A stretch of DNA of 64,000 bases from BJHQ01 sp964654285 (GTDB taxonomy: Bacteria; Planctomycetota; UBA11346), in assembly GCA_964654285.1 (NCBI GenBank), contig CAZZJC010000016.1, positions 1 to 64,000 on the forward strand. The letters are read 5' to 3'. Below the pieces are notes generated by a model. That model saw only the letters and a list, made by a program, of their open reading frames with translations, was not told the DNA's origin and ran no database searches. Shown here one piece after another: positions 7,810 through 15,282 of the stretch (position 1 is its first letter; every line of letters begins with the position of its first letter). The position numbers and the translations under genes are program-made.

Positions 7810-8658
7810 ATGACCTGGAAGCTCTCGCTCTTCACCGTCTGCGCTCCGTGGCTGCCGCTGCCGGAACTCGCCGCGCTGGCCGCCCGCCAGGGTCTGCATG
7901 GCCTTGACCTGACGGTCAGGGCGCAGGCCTTCGATCCCGCCAGGCCCTTCAACTTCTGGGGCAACAACGCCGCGACCCTGGACCTCGCCCGCATCGGCGA
8001 TCTCGCGACGGAAGCGCGGCATGCCCTCGACCGGCATGGCCTGACCTGTCCGGTGCTGTGCAGCTATCTCCAGGCGTCCGAAATCGACGCGATCCGCCAG
8101 GTCGCCGCCGCCGCCAAGATCGTGGGAGCGCCGATGCTACGGGTCTGGACGCCGGCTCCGCGCCCCGGTGGGGCCCGCACCCAGGTCGCCCAGGCGCAGC
8201 GCGAGTGGCGCGCGCTCGCGGGACTCGCGCGCGAGTACGACCTGCGCTTCGTCCTGGAACTGCACGACCGCACGATCACCAGCAGCGTGAGCGGCGCGCT
8301 GCGTCTCCTCGACGGCCTCGATCCGGTTCGCGTCGGGGTGATCCTCGACGTCGCCAACGTCGCCAACGAGGGCAACGAACCCCTCGCCACCGGCATCGAC
8401 CTGCTCGGCCCGTACCTCGCCCACGTCCAGGTGAAGGACATCGCCTTCACTCCGGCCAGGACCTGGAACGGCCTCCAGGGCCAGTTCGCCCCGCTCGGCC
8501 AGGGCGGCATCGACTGGGAGCACTGCCTGCGCCTGCTGCGCGCCGCCGGCTATCAGGGCTGGCTCGCGATCGAGGACTTCACCCGCATCGAACGCGGCCC
8601 CGAACGCATCGGCGACGACATCACCTGGCTGCGCGCGCGCATCGCGGCGCTTGGCTGA
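7810..8658 (+). CDS. Sugar phosphate isomerase/epimerase-like TIM-barrel protein
   Basis: 282-aa protein of the xylose isomerase-like TIM-barrel (AP endonuclease 2) superfamily. Metal-binding-type segments at strand ends are visible: FVLELHDRTITSS (Glu/His), GVILDVANVANEGN (Asp, usually DxxH), YLAHVQVKDIAF (His, Asp) and LAIEDFTRI (Glu). These fit a divalent-metal isomerase or epimerase acting on sugars or inositols. The start at 7810 (MTWKLSLFTVCAP) begins at the first barrel strand; an upstream extension is low-complexity. It lies 178 bp after the AraC gene in the same direction and may be part of its regulon. Confidence 0.85.
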   Translation: MTWKLSLFTVCAPWLPLPELAALAARQGLHGLDLTVRAQAFDPARPFNFWGNNAATLDLARIGDLATEARHALDRHGLTCPVLCSYLQASEIDAIRQVAAAAKIVGAPMLRVWTPAPRPGGARTQVAQAQREWRALAGLAREYDLRFVLELHDRTITSSVSGALRLLDGLDPVRVGVILDVANVANEGNEPLATGIDLLGPYLAHVQVKDIAFTPARTWNGLQGQFAPLGQGGIDWEHCLRLLRAAGYQGWLAIEDFTRIERGPERIGDDITWLRARIAALG

Positions 8659-8711
8659 CAGGGCCGAGCTGGTCCGGTCGGCGGGTGGCCCCGGCCACGC
8701 TTGCCGTCAGG

Positions 8712-9905
8712 TCAGCCGTAGGCCCCCATGCCGAAGAACACCTGGTTCTTCATGAACCGGTACAGCCACATGTCTTCCGGGATCTCATCATCCGGCAGGT
8801 GGTGGCTGTTGCGCGGGGTGATGGCGTTGATCTCGGCCAGGGCGTCGGGGCGGCCGCTGAAGTCGCGGGCGCCGTGGCTCTTGATGTACTGCACCAGTTC
8901 CTGGGGGTGTTCGAGGATGACGCAGCCCTTGGTGCGCTTCTTGACGAACTCCTGGAAGCCGCGCAGGTAGCGGCTGTCGTTGATGGTCTTGAAGACGTCG
9001 CCCCCGTTGTCCTTGAGCGTCTCGACCGCGAACGACAGCGGCGGGCATGGCTCGATCGAGCCTTGCGGACCGATGTGGAAGCCGAGCCCCATCGCGGCCG
9101 GGCAGAAGGCCTCGCCCTTGGCGGTCCAGTAGGTGTCGATGAGCAGGATGGGATGGCGTTTGCGCAGGGCGAGCAGGCGGCGGCGCATCTCGACGATCTG
9201 CTCGCGCTGCATGCAGTATTCCGGATGCGGCGTCTCGCCGACCGGCCGGAAGATGTAGTACCACAGGTACATCGCGCCGCGCTTGATGAAGTGCTCGACG
9301 TAGAGGTCGTTCATGACCTCGTCCATGTTCTTGCCGGTCGTCGTGGTGGCGATGCCGTAGAGGATCTTCGCCTTCTGCAGCCGCTGCAGCCCCTCGTCGG
9401 CGGCGGCGAAGACGCCCTTGCCGCGCCGCATGTCGTTGTTCTCGCCGAAGCCGTCGAGCGAGATGAGCGGGGTGACGTTGCCGACCTCGCGCAGGCGGCG
9501 CACGTTCTCCTCGGTGAACAGCATGCCGTTGGTGATGACCTGGAAATAGCAGTCGCGGTGCCGGCGGAAGATGTCCCAGATGCCCTTGTACATGAAGGGT
9601 TCGCCGCCCAGCAGCGTGTAGTAGTGCGTCTTCTGCTGCTTCCCGCTGGTGATCAGCGCATCGAGATCGGCCTCGGGCAGGTAGTGGGCGGTGCCCTCCT
9701 TCTCGACCCAGCAGCCCTGGCAGCGCAGGTTGCAGGTGTTGGTGAGGGCGATGAACATGAACGGCGGGAACAGCTCCTTGTTCTTCATCCGCTTCTTGTA
9801 GGCGGACACCGCGCGCATGCCCTTCCAGGCGTAGAGGTACGCCGCCTTCCACGCCAGGCGGGGATGGATCTCGGTGAGACCGCGGTAGGCGAGACGCATC
9901 AGCAT
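8712..9905 (-). CDS. Radical SAM protein, last gene of the eight-gene block
   Basis: 397-aa radical SAM enzyme. NTCNLRCQGCW gives the CxxxCxxC motif at Cys58, Cys62 and Cys65, which binds the [4Fe-4S] cluster and SAM. GGEPF (about residue 100) contacts the SAM amino group, and TNGMLF and SLDG match later barrel strands. C-terminal cysteines (EAFCPAAMG, IEPCPPLSF, KGCVILEHP) could bind an auxiliary cluster, as in SPASM-like enzymes. An N-terminal amphipathic segment (LAWKAAYLYAWKGMRAVSAYKKRM) may touch membrane. GAGGA precedes the ATG at 9905. It follows the cysteine desulfurase by 15 bp. The substrate is unknown. Confidence 0.9.
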   Translation of the reverse strand: MLMRLAYRGLTEIHPRLAWKAAYLYAWKGMRAVSAYKKRMKNKELFPPFMFIALTNTCNLRCQGCWVEKEGTAHYLPEADLDALITSGKQQKTHYYTLLGGEPFMYKGIWDIFRRHRDCYFQVITNGMLFTEENVRRLREVGNVTPLISLDGFGENNDMRRGKGVFAAADEGLQRLQKAKILYGIATTTTGKNMDEVMNDLYVEHFIKRGAMYLWYYIFRPVGETPHPEYCMQREQIVEMRRRLLALRKRHPILLIDTYWTAKGEAFCPAAMGLGFHIGPQGSIEPCPPLSFAVETLKDNGGDVFKTINDSRYLRGFQEFVKKRTKGCVILEHPQELVQYIKSHGARDFSGRPDALAEINAITPRNSHHLPDDEIPEDMWLYRFMKNQVFFGMGAYG

Positions 9906-9920
9906 GGGAAATCCTCGGAG

Positions 9921-11168
9921 TCAGACCGTTGACGTTGGGGGGGCGGACGAAGGCACAGGCGAAAGCGTCGCCGCGCGCTGACGGGCGATGTTGGCGGCGA
10001 GCATCTCTGCGGCGGCGTCGACCTCGGCGGCGGTGGTGAAGCGGCCGAGGCTCAGGCGCACCACGCTCTCGGCCTGCTTCCAGTTCAGGCCGATCGCGCG
10101 CAGGACATGCGACGGTTCCGGCGTCACCGAGGCGCAGGCGGCGCCCAGCGAGGCGGCGATCATCGGCGTCTCGATGAGCAGCCGGCGCGCATCGACGCCG
10201 CTCACCATCACGCTGAGCGTTCCGGCCAGGATGCGCTCGGGATCGCCCAGGCGTTCGACGCCACCACCGGCTGACAGTCGTTGCCAGAGGCGGTCGCGCA
10301 GGGCGCGCAGGCGTCCGCGTTCGGCGTCCATTTCCTGGCGCGCCAGGGCGCAGGCGACGCCGAAGCCGACGATGCCGGGCACGTTGAGGGTTCCCGGCCT
10401 GAGACCGCGTTCCTGGCCGCCACCGGACATCAGCGGCGTCAGGCGCACGCGCGGATTGCGCCGGCGCACGTAGAGCGCGCCGACACCCTTGGGACCATAG
10501 ATCTTGTGTGCCGACAGCGACAGCAGATCGATGCCCATCGCCTCGACATCGATGGCCTCCTTGCCCAGGGCCTGGGCGGCGTCGACGTGGAAGAGCACCT
10601 TGCGCTCGCGGGTCAGGCGTCCGAGCGCGACGATGTCGTGGATCGTGCCGATCTCGTTGTTGGCGAACATGCACGCGACCAGCACCGTGTCGGGCCGCAG
10701 CGCGGCGGCGACGGCGGCGGGATCGACCCGGCCGAGGCGGTCGACCGGCAGCACGGTGACCTCGCAGCCGTCGTCGCGCAACCGGTCGCAGGTCTCCAGC
10801 ACCGCGCGATGTTCGGTCGCCACCGTGACCAGATGCCGGCCGCGATCAGGATAACCGCGCATCGCGCCGGTCAGGGCCAGGTTGATCGATTCGGTCGCGC
10901 CGCTGGTGAACACCACGTCCTTGGGTTCGGCCCGGATCAGCGCGGCGACCTCGCTGCGCGCGGACTCGACCGCCCCGGCGGCCTCGCGGCCAAGCCCATG
11001 CGTCGCGCTCGCCGCATTGGCGAAACTGCCAGTGAAATACGGCAGCATCTCGACCAGCACGCGTTTATCGACCGGCGTCGTCGCGTTGTGGTCGAGGTAG
11101 ATCGTCGGGCGCACGGTCGCCTCGCATGACGCGCCAGCGAGCGGGACCGGGCAGGCGGAGGGCGTCAT
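9921..11168 (-). CDS. Cysteine desulfurase, NifS/IscS type
   Basis: 415-aa PLP enzyme that takes sulfur from cysteine as a persulfide. The N-terminus YLDHNATTPVD is typical, the Schiff-base lysine is in SLSAHKIYGPKG (about residue 222), and the mobile-loop cysteine is in GAACASVTPEPSHVL (about 344), so it looks active. The usual SSGSAC context is altered to SLGAAC. The C-terminal tail is Ala/Ser/Pro rich. The start at 11168 is the best ATG, although its ribosome site is weak. A palindromic repeat separates it from the toroid gene. It could serve general Fe-S assembly, but its place in this operon suggests sulfur supply to the pathway here. Confidence 0.92.
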   Translation of the reverse strand: MTPSACPVPLAGASCEATVRPTIYLDHNATTPVDKRVLVEMLPYFTGSFANAASATHGLGREAAGAVESARSEVAALIRAEPKDVVFTSGATESINLALTGAMRGYPDRGRHLVTVATEHRAVLETCDRLRDDGCEVTVLPVDRLGRVDPAAVAAALRPDTVLVACMFANNEIGTIHDIVALGRLTRERKVLFHVDAAQALGKEAIDVEAMGIDLLSLSAHKIYGPKGVGALYVRRRNPRVRLTPLMSGGGQERGLRPGTLNVPGIVGFGVACALARQEMDAERGRLRALRDRLWQRLSAGGGVERLGDPERILAGTLSVMVSGVDARRLLIETPMIAASLGAACASVTPEPSHVLRAIGLNWKQAESVVRLSLGRFTTAAEVDAAAEMLAANIARQRAATLSPVPSSAPPTSTV

Positions 11169-11195
11169 GGCGAACGGGGGATCGGAAAGGAAATG

Positions 11196-11311
11196 ATGGC
11201 CACAGAGAGCACAAAGGACCACAAAGGGAACAGGGATGGGATATCGTGGAAAGACGCCAGGAGGCTGTCGCCTTCCTCCTTTGTGTTTTTTGTGCTCCTT
11301 GTGGTCATGAA
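11196..11311. repeat. Palindromic CACAAAG-type element
   Basis: ATGGCCACAGAGAGCACAAA at 11196 is mirrored by the complement of TTTGTGCTCCTTGTGGTCAT ending near 11310. The arms are about 32 bp, imperfectly matched, and enclose about 50 bp. Elements rich in CACAAAG/GACCACAAAG are dispersed non-coding repeats in many large bacterial genomes. It lies between two genes of the minus-strand block and would form a hairpin in the transcript. Confidence 0.7.
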
Positions 11312-11316
11312 TTCCC

Positions 11317-12234
11317 TCACCGCGCCGCTTCCGCCGGCTGCATCAGCGCGAGGTGCCCGAGCGCGAGCAGGCCGTAATACGTGTATTCGATGTCGATCGC
11401 CTCGTCGGCCCAGTGGCCATGGAAGGCGCCGGCGTTGGTCCACAGGGTGTCGACGAAGTCGAGCGCAAGTTCGACCCGTTCCGGCGGCAGGACGACCTCC
11501 AGGCAGGCGAGCGCATGCAGCGCGGTCGCGGTCGAGAGCAGATCCGGCAGCGGTGCGCTGGGATGCGCCAGGAATCCGCCCGACTGGTGCTGGCGCGCGA
11601 GCAGCCACTGGGCGCAGGCGTCGTCCGCCTGCATCCCGCAGGCATGCAGCGCGAGCACCGCCGCGACGGTGGCCGGCGTGGTGCCCTGCGGCACCAGGGT
11701 CACCGGGCCGATCGCCTGGTTCGCCCAGCCGCCGTCAGCGGCCCGGGTGGTGGCGAGCGAGGCGGCGATCACCTGCCCATCCGGCAGCGGCTCGCCCAGA
11801 TCCTGCAACGCCGCGATGGCGAGGTACGCGCCATAGGCGCTGCCCACGTCCTCGCCGGGCCAGAGCGCGAAGCCGCCATCCTTCGCCCGGTGCGGCGCGA
11901 TCGCGGCGGCCAGGGCCGCGCGCACCGTCGGATCGATGTTTCCGAGCACCGACCACGTCCGCGCCAGGCAGCCGCGATGCACGAACGACAGGTCGTCGCC
12001 ATTGCCGAAACCGCGCAGGTAGCCGGCCACCGTCGCCGGGATCGGCTGCCCGAGCGCCAGCGCCGCCTCCAGGCCGAAGACGGTGTAGTAGAGGTCGCTC
12101 GCCCCGGCGCGGTCCCGCGTCCCGCCATCCGGATTCCATTGCCCGGCCGCGAACCCGGCGATCAGCCCGCTGGACTCGCCCAGCACGCGCTGGGCGGCGC
12201 GGGCGACCTGGAGCATCTCGACGCGCAGGCTCAT
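11317..12234 (-). CDS. Prenyltransferase/terpene-cyclase-like alpha-alpha toroid protein
   Basis: 305-aa protein built of repeated helix pairs with recurring DGG(F/W) turns (KDGGFALWP, ADGGWANQA, QSGGFLAHP) and D-x-x-(Y/S)T-helix segments (DLYYTVFGLEAAL, DLLSTATALHAL, DIEYTYYGLLALG). This is the toroid fold shared by protein prenyltransferase beta subunits and squalene-hopene cyclases. The DxDD acid motif of class II cyclases is absent. In the prenyltransferase alignment the zinc Cys and His positions appear as Leu (PDLLST) and Tyr (DIEYT). It therefore resembles neither active group fully. It starts 10 bp after the polyprenyl synthase fusion, so an isoprenoid ligand is a fair guess. Confidence 0.8.
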   Translation of the reverse strand: MSLRVEMLQVARAAQRVLGESSGLIAGFAAGQWNPDGGTRDRAGASDLYYTVFGLEAALALGQPIPATVAGYLRGFGNGDDLSFVHRGCLARTWSVLGNIDPTVRAALAAAIAPHRAKDGGFALWPGEDVGSAYGAYLAIAALQDLGEPLPDGQVIAASLATTRAADGGWANQAIGPVTLVPQGTTPATVAAVLALHACGMQADDACAQWLLARQHQSGGFLAHPSAPLPDLLSTATALHALACLEVVLPPERVELALDFVDTLWTNAGAFHGHWADEAIDIEYTYYGLLALGHLALMQPAEAAR

Positions 12235-12244
12235 GCCGGCCTAT

Positions 12245-14011
12245 TCAGGTGCTGGCGACGGCCGGCGCAACCGCCTCGGCCTTCGTGGGCTCCGGCACGG
12301 TGATGCCCTGCGCCTCCTGGGCTTCCTTGCACCAGGCGCCGACCTTCTCGGCGAAGATCTTGCCCATGATGCGGCGCAGGAGGCCCTTCAGGCTTTCGTT
12401 CTCCAGGTCGCGCAGGGACTGCACGGCGCGGTCCTTGAACGATCCGAGCAGGGTGCGGACGTGGGTTTCCACGTTGAGTTCGGCCATGATCTCGCGCATG
12501 CGCGGGGCCTTCGGGCGGTTGGCGTCACGGCGCCACCAGGCCAGCACCTCGTCGCGCAGCGGGCCCTTGGCGCGTTCGAGCGCGACCGCCATCGGCAGGG
12601 TCGGGCGTTCGGCGTCGAGGTCGTTGCTGGCGATGTCGAGGATGTCGTCGAGGTCGTCGTTGATCTGGTAGGCGATCCCGAGCGAGTCGCCATAGCGGAC
12701 GATGGTGTTGATCTCGGATTCGCCGGCGCCGGCCTGCATCGCGCCGAGGGCGAGAGCCACGTCGAACGCGGGCGCGGTCTTGCCACGGAAGATGTTGAGC
12801 ACGTCGAGCACCGCGAGGTCTTCCGGCGCGGTCTTCCATTCGAGTTCGCTGCCCTGGCCGATGCACAGGCGGCTCTGGCCGTGGCCGGTCAGCGCGACCA
12901 TGCGGCCGACCAGGTGCGGCGGGGCGGCCTCGGCGAGCAGGCGGTAGCCTTCGCCGAGGAGGAAATCGCCGACGTTGAGCGCCATCGGCACGCCGACCTC
13001 GGCGGCCATGGTGCGTTCACCGTAGCGCATCTCGTCGCCGTCCTGGATGTCGTCGTGGATGAGCGACGCCTTGTGGAAGCATTCCACCGCGAGGGCGAGC
13101 TTGTGCACCTCGGGCGGGATCGGCGCGTCCTTGTCGGCGACGCAGGCGCGCCAGGCGGCGACGGTCAGGAAGGGGCGCCAGCGCTTGCCGGTCTTGCCGA
13201 GCCAGTCGCGCGCGAGGATGCGGGTGCGGCCCTCGGGCACGCCCATCATCGCGTCGATCGCGGCGGGGGTGAACCACGCGTCGACCTGCTTGCGCAGGCC
13301 ATCGAGGTCGAGGCGGCGGGTGCGGTCCTCGCTGGTCAGGTGGATGGCCTCCCACACCCAGTCGAGATCGACGCCGGTGTCGATGCAGTCGTCCTGCAGG
13401 AGCGGGATGGCGACGCCCGGGATGGCGGCGGCCTCCATGTAGGGGAAGGCGCGTTCGAGCACGCTGATGCAGCTCACCCCGACGATCGCGTCGATCTTGC
13501 CGGTCTCGACGATCGACATCACGATCGCCGAGCCTTCGGCCACCAGCACGGCGTAGCCCAGGCGCTCCGCCTCGGTCTGCAGGTCCTGGATGGTGCACAG
13601 GCCGCACTGCTTGCAGAGCAGGCCGAACTCGTCGAAGGGGGCCGGGCACTTCTCCTCGATGCGCAGGCACTTGGGCAGCAGCAGCAGCCGGCGTTCGTAG
13701 GGGATGGTGGCGAGCTGGTCCTTCCACAGTTCGTTGTTGATGAGGACGCCCAGGTATTCGATGTGCTTCGGGTTCAGGTCGTAGGCCTTCACCATGGCCT
13801 GGGCATGGGTGCGCAGTTCGGCGATGGGCAGCGGCGGGGTCGGGTTGTGCTCGGCGACGTAGCGTTCGACCAGGGTGCGGATGTGCTGCCGTTCGCCCAG
13901 CGTCGCCGGGATGTTGTCCTTCGGCGGGCGGATGATCGGCACCGCCACCGGCTTCGGGATGGTGAGCGTCGGGGCGACGGGAACGGTGGGCGGGGCGGCG
14001 ATCGTGGTCAT
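12245..14011 (-). CDS. DUF116 domain fused to polyprenyl diphosphate synthase
   Basis: 588-aa fusion. Residues ~60-230 resemble DUF116: LLLLPKCLR, then a cysteine group (EEKCPAPFDEFGLLCKQCGLC, about 120-139), and the GYAVLVAEGSAIV / DAIVGVSCISVLE segments. Residues ~270-560 are a trans-isoprenyl diphosphate synthase: KRWRPFLTVAAW (substrate-binding Lys/Arg), first Asp-rich motif LIHDDIQDGDEMR (about 320) and second motif QINDDLDDILD (about 452). Both DDxxD motifs are intact, so chain elongation from IPP is likely; product length cannot be read. The N-terminal cysteines suggest a metal or Fe-S site. The gene sits between the ferredoxin-like protein (18 bp) and the toroid protein (10 bp). Confidence 0.88.
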   Translation of the reverse strand: MTTIAAPPTVPVAPTLTIPKPVAVPIIRPPKDNIPATLGERQHIRTLVERYVAEHNPTPPLPIAELRTHAQAMVKAYDLNPKHIEYLGVLINNELWKDQLATIPYERRLLLLPKCLRIEEKCPAPFDEFGLLCKQCGLCTIQDLQTEAERLGYAVLVAEGSAIVMSIVETGKIDAIVGVSCISVLERAFPYMEAAAIPGVAIPLLQDDCIDTGVDLDWVWEAIHLTSEDRTRRLDLDGLRKQVDAWFTPAAIDAMMGVPEGRTRILARDWLGKTGKRWRPFLTVAAWRACVADKDAPIPPEVHKLALAVECFHKASLIHDDIQDGDEMRYGERTMAAEVGVPMALNVGDFLLGEGYRLLAEAAPPHLVGRMVALTGHGQSRLCIGQGSELEWKTAPEDLAVLDVLNIFRGKTAPAFDVALALGAMQAGAGESEINTIVRYGDSLGIAYQINDDLDDILDIASNDLDAERPTLPMAVALERAKGPLRDEVLAWWRRDANRPKAPRMREIMAELNVETHVRTLLGSFKDRAVQSLRDLENESLKGLLRRIMGKIFAEKVGAWCKEAQEAQGITVPEPTKAEAVAPAVAST

Positions 14012-14029
14012 CGGGTTCCGTTCGGTGCG

Positions 14030-14878
14030 TTAGACGTTGAGGCCGGCGCGGCGCATCGCGATCATCTTCTTGGCGCTGATCGTGTCCTGGTCGGGCAGCT
14101 GTTGCAGCAGCTCTTCCGGGATGTCGAGCGCCTCCTTGAGCTTTTCCAGGCAGCGCATGCGCTCGGCCAGGGCGCGGTCGCTGTCGCGCTCCTTCGCGAA
14201 GCGCGACTTGGCCTTGATCGAACGGTCGCGCAGGGCCTGGTAGATGTCGCCGCCCAGCAGCGCCGAGATGTCGACCTTCATGTGTTCGCGGCGGATGTCG
14301 TCGCTGTTGACCGGCTCGCCGTTGATCGGGCCGGACTTGTACTTGGGGAAGACGATCGCGACCTCGGGGCAGACGCGCGAGCAGGCCGGGCAGTTGGTCT
14401 TGCAGTTCGACGGGTTCGCGACCGCGAGCTTGCCGCCCTTGTCGACGCCGTAGACATCGAACAGGCAGAAGCTCAGGCATTGCATGCAGTTCGTGCAGCG
14501 GTCGTAGTCGATGACCGGGAACCACGGCTTCCAGGTGCCGGGCGCGGTGCCGCCGACCTCGGTCTCGACGGCCTTGACCTTGTCCAGCACGGCCTCGGCG
14601 GTCTGGCCGTCGACGTCGGCGAAGCGCACGGCGATGCCGTTCGCGTCCTGGCGCGGCTCGGGCACGGCGGCGAAGCGGCCGAGCACGAGCAGGTTCGGCT
14701 GGTCGCAGGTGACGGCGCCGCCAGCGCCGTCGGATCCGCTTCCGGTGATGCTGACGCGGTAGCCCTTGCCGAGCAGCGTGGAGAGCAGGCCGAAGCGCTG
14801 TTCGGGGGCGAAGGGCTGGGCGCCGGGGCCTTCGTAGAGGGCCAGGGCGAGGGCGGCTTTGGGCTGGGCTGCGATCAT
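14030..14878 (-). CDS. 4Fe-4S ferredoxin-domain protein
   Basis: 282-aa protein. Residues 1-115 have no recognised motif. Residues ~122-190 hold a two-cluster-type ferredoxin region, CTNCMQCLSFC then NCKTNCPACSRVCPEVAIVFP, with enough cysteines for two [4Fe-4S] clusters though the second motif is irregular. The remaining ~90 residues are charged and helical (RCLEKLKEALDIPEELLQQL). The start at 14878 overlaps the stop of the small Cys protein (ATGA). It may be the electron donor for a redox enzyme of this block; the radical SAM protein is one candidate. Not recognised as a named family. Confidence 0.8.
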   Translation of the reverse strand: MIAAQPKAALALALYEGPGAQPFAPEQRFGLLSTLLGKGYRVSITGSGSDGAGGAVTCDQPNLLVLGRFAAVPEPRQDANGIAVRFADVDGQTAEAVLDKVKAVETEVGGTAPGTWKPWFPVIDYDRCTNCMQCLSFCLFDVYGVDKGGKLAVANPSNCKTNCPACSRVCPEVAIVFPKYKSGPINGEPVNSDDIRREHMKVDISALLGGDIYQALRDRSIKAKSRFAKERDSDRALAERMRCLEKLKEALDIPEELLQQLPDQDTISAKKMIAMRRAGLNV

Positions 14879-15282
14879 GGGGTGGCCTTCGCGAGCGGAG
14901 CGGACGCGGCCGGTGTGGAGGGAGCCTCTACGGCGGGCACGGCCTCGCCGTTGCCGGCCGGGTCGCAAACCTTGCGCACGATCTCGTCCGGCCTGGTTTC
15001 ACGCATGTTGTGGACCACGGTGTCCTTGGGCAGTTCGGTGCCCGCCGCGTGCATCAGCCACGCGACGGCGCGGCGGTGGCAGGCGATGATCTGGGTGCCG
15101 GGCCGGCCCAGGAGGCGCGGCAGCGACGGATCCTTGCGCGCGGCCAGCTCGCACAGGTCTGCGACGGCTTCGAACGGCCTGCCCGAACGCGCCAGCGCCT
15201 CCAGCACCGGACGCTTGGTCGCGTCCGGAACCACCTGGGAGTGGGCGCAGTGGCAATACAGGATGGTGGGGGATTCGCTCAT
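14875..15282 (-). CDS. Small cysteine-containing protein of unknown function
   Basis: 135-aa protein with five cysteines: ILYCHCAH near the N-terminus (Cys10, Cys12), DLCELA, IIACHRRAVAWLM and KVCDP. The CxC and ACxxRAVxWL segments faintly recall pieces of heterodisulfide-reductase HdrA-like or small Fe-S proteins, but I do not recognise a family. The last ~30 residues are Ala/Pro rich. Both ends overlap neighbours by ATGA (GTPase upstream, ferredoxin-like protein downstream), which implies coupled translation and probably equal amounts of the three proteins. A metal or Fe-S role is inferred from the cysteines only. Confidence 0.75.
   Translation of the reverse strand: MSESPTILYCHCAHSQVVPDATKRPVLEALARSGRPFEAVADLCELAARKDPSLPRLLGRPGTQIIACHRRAVAWLMHAAGTELPKDTVVHNMRETRPDEIVRKVCDPAGNGEAVPAVEAPSTPAASAPLAKATP

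Noticed and set aside
8712..9905. HpnH hopanoid radical SAM enzyme
   Set aside because: Isoprenoid neighbours suggested it, but no other hopanoid genes are present and the flanking sequence does not show enough specific similarity to name it.
11317..12234. Squalene-hopene cyclase or zinc protein prenyltransferase
   Set aside because: Neither the DxDD motif nor the zinc Cys/His ligands can be seen; only the fold is supported.
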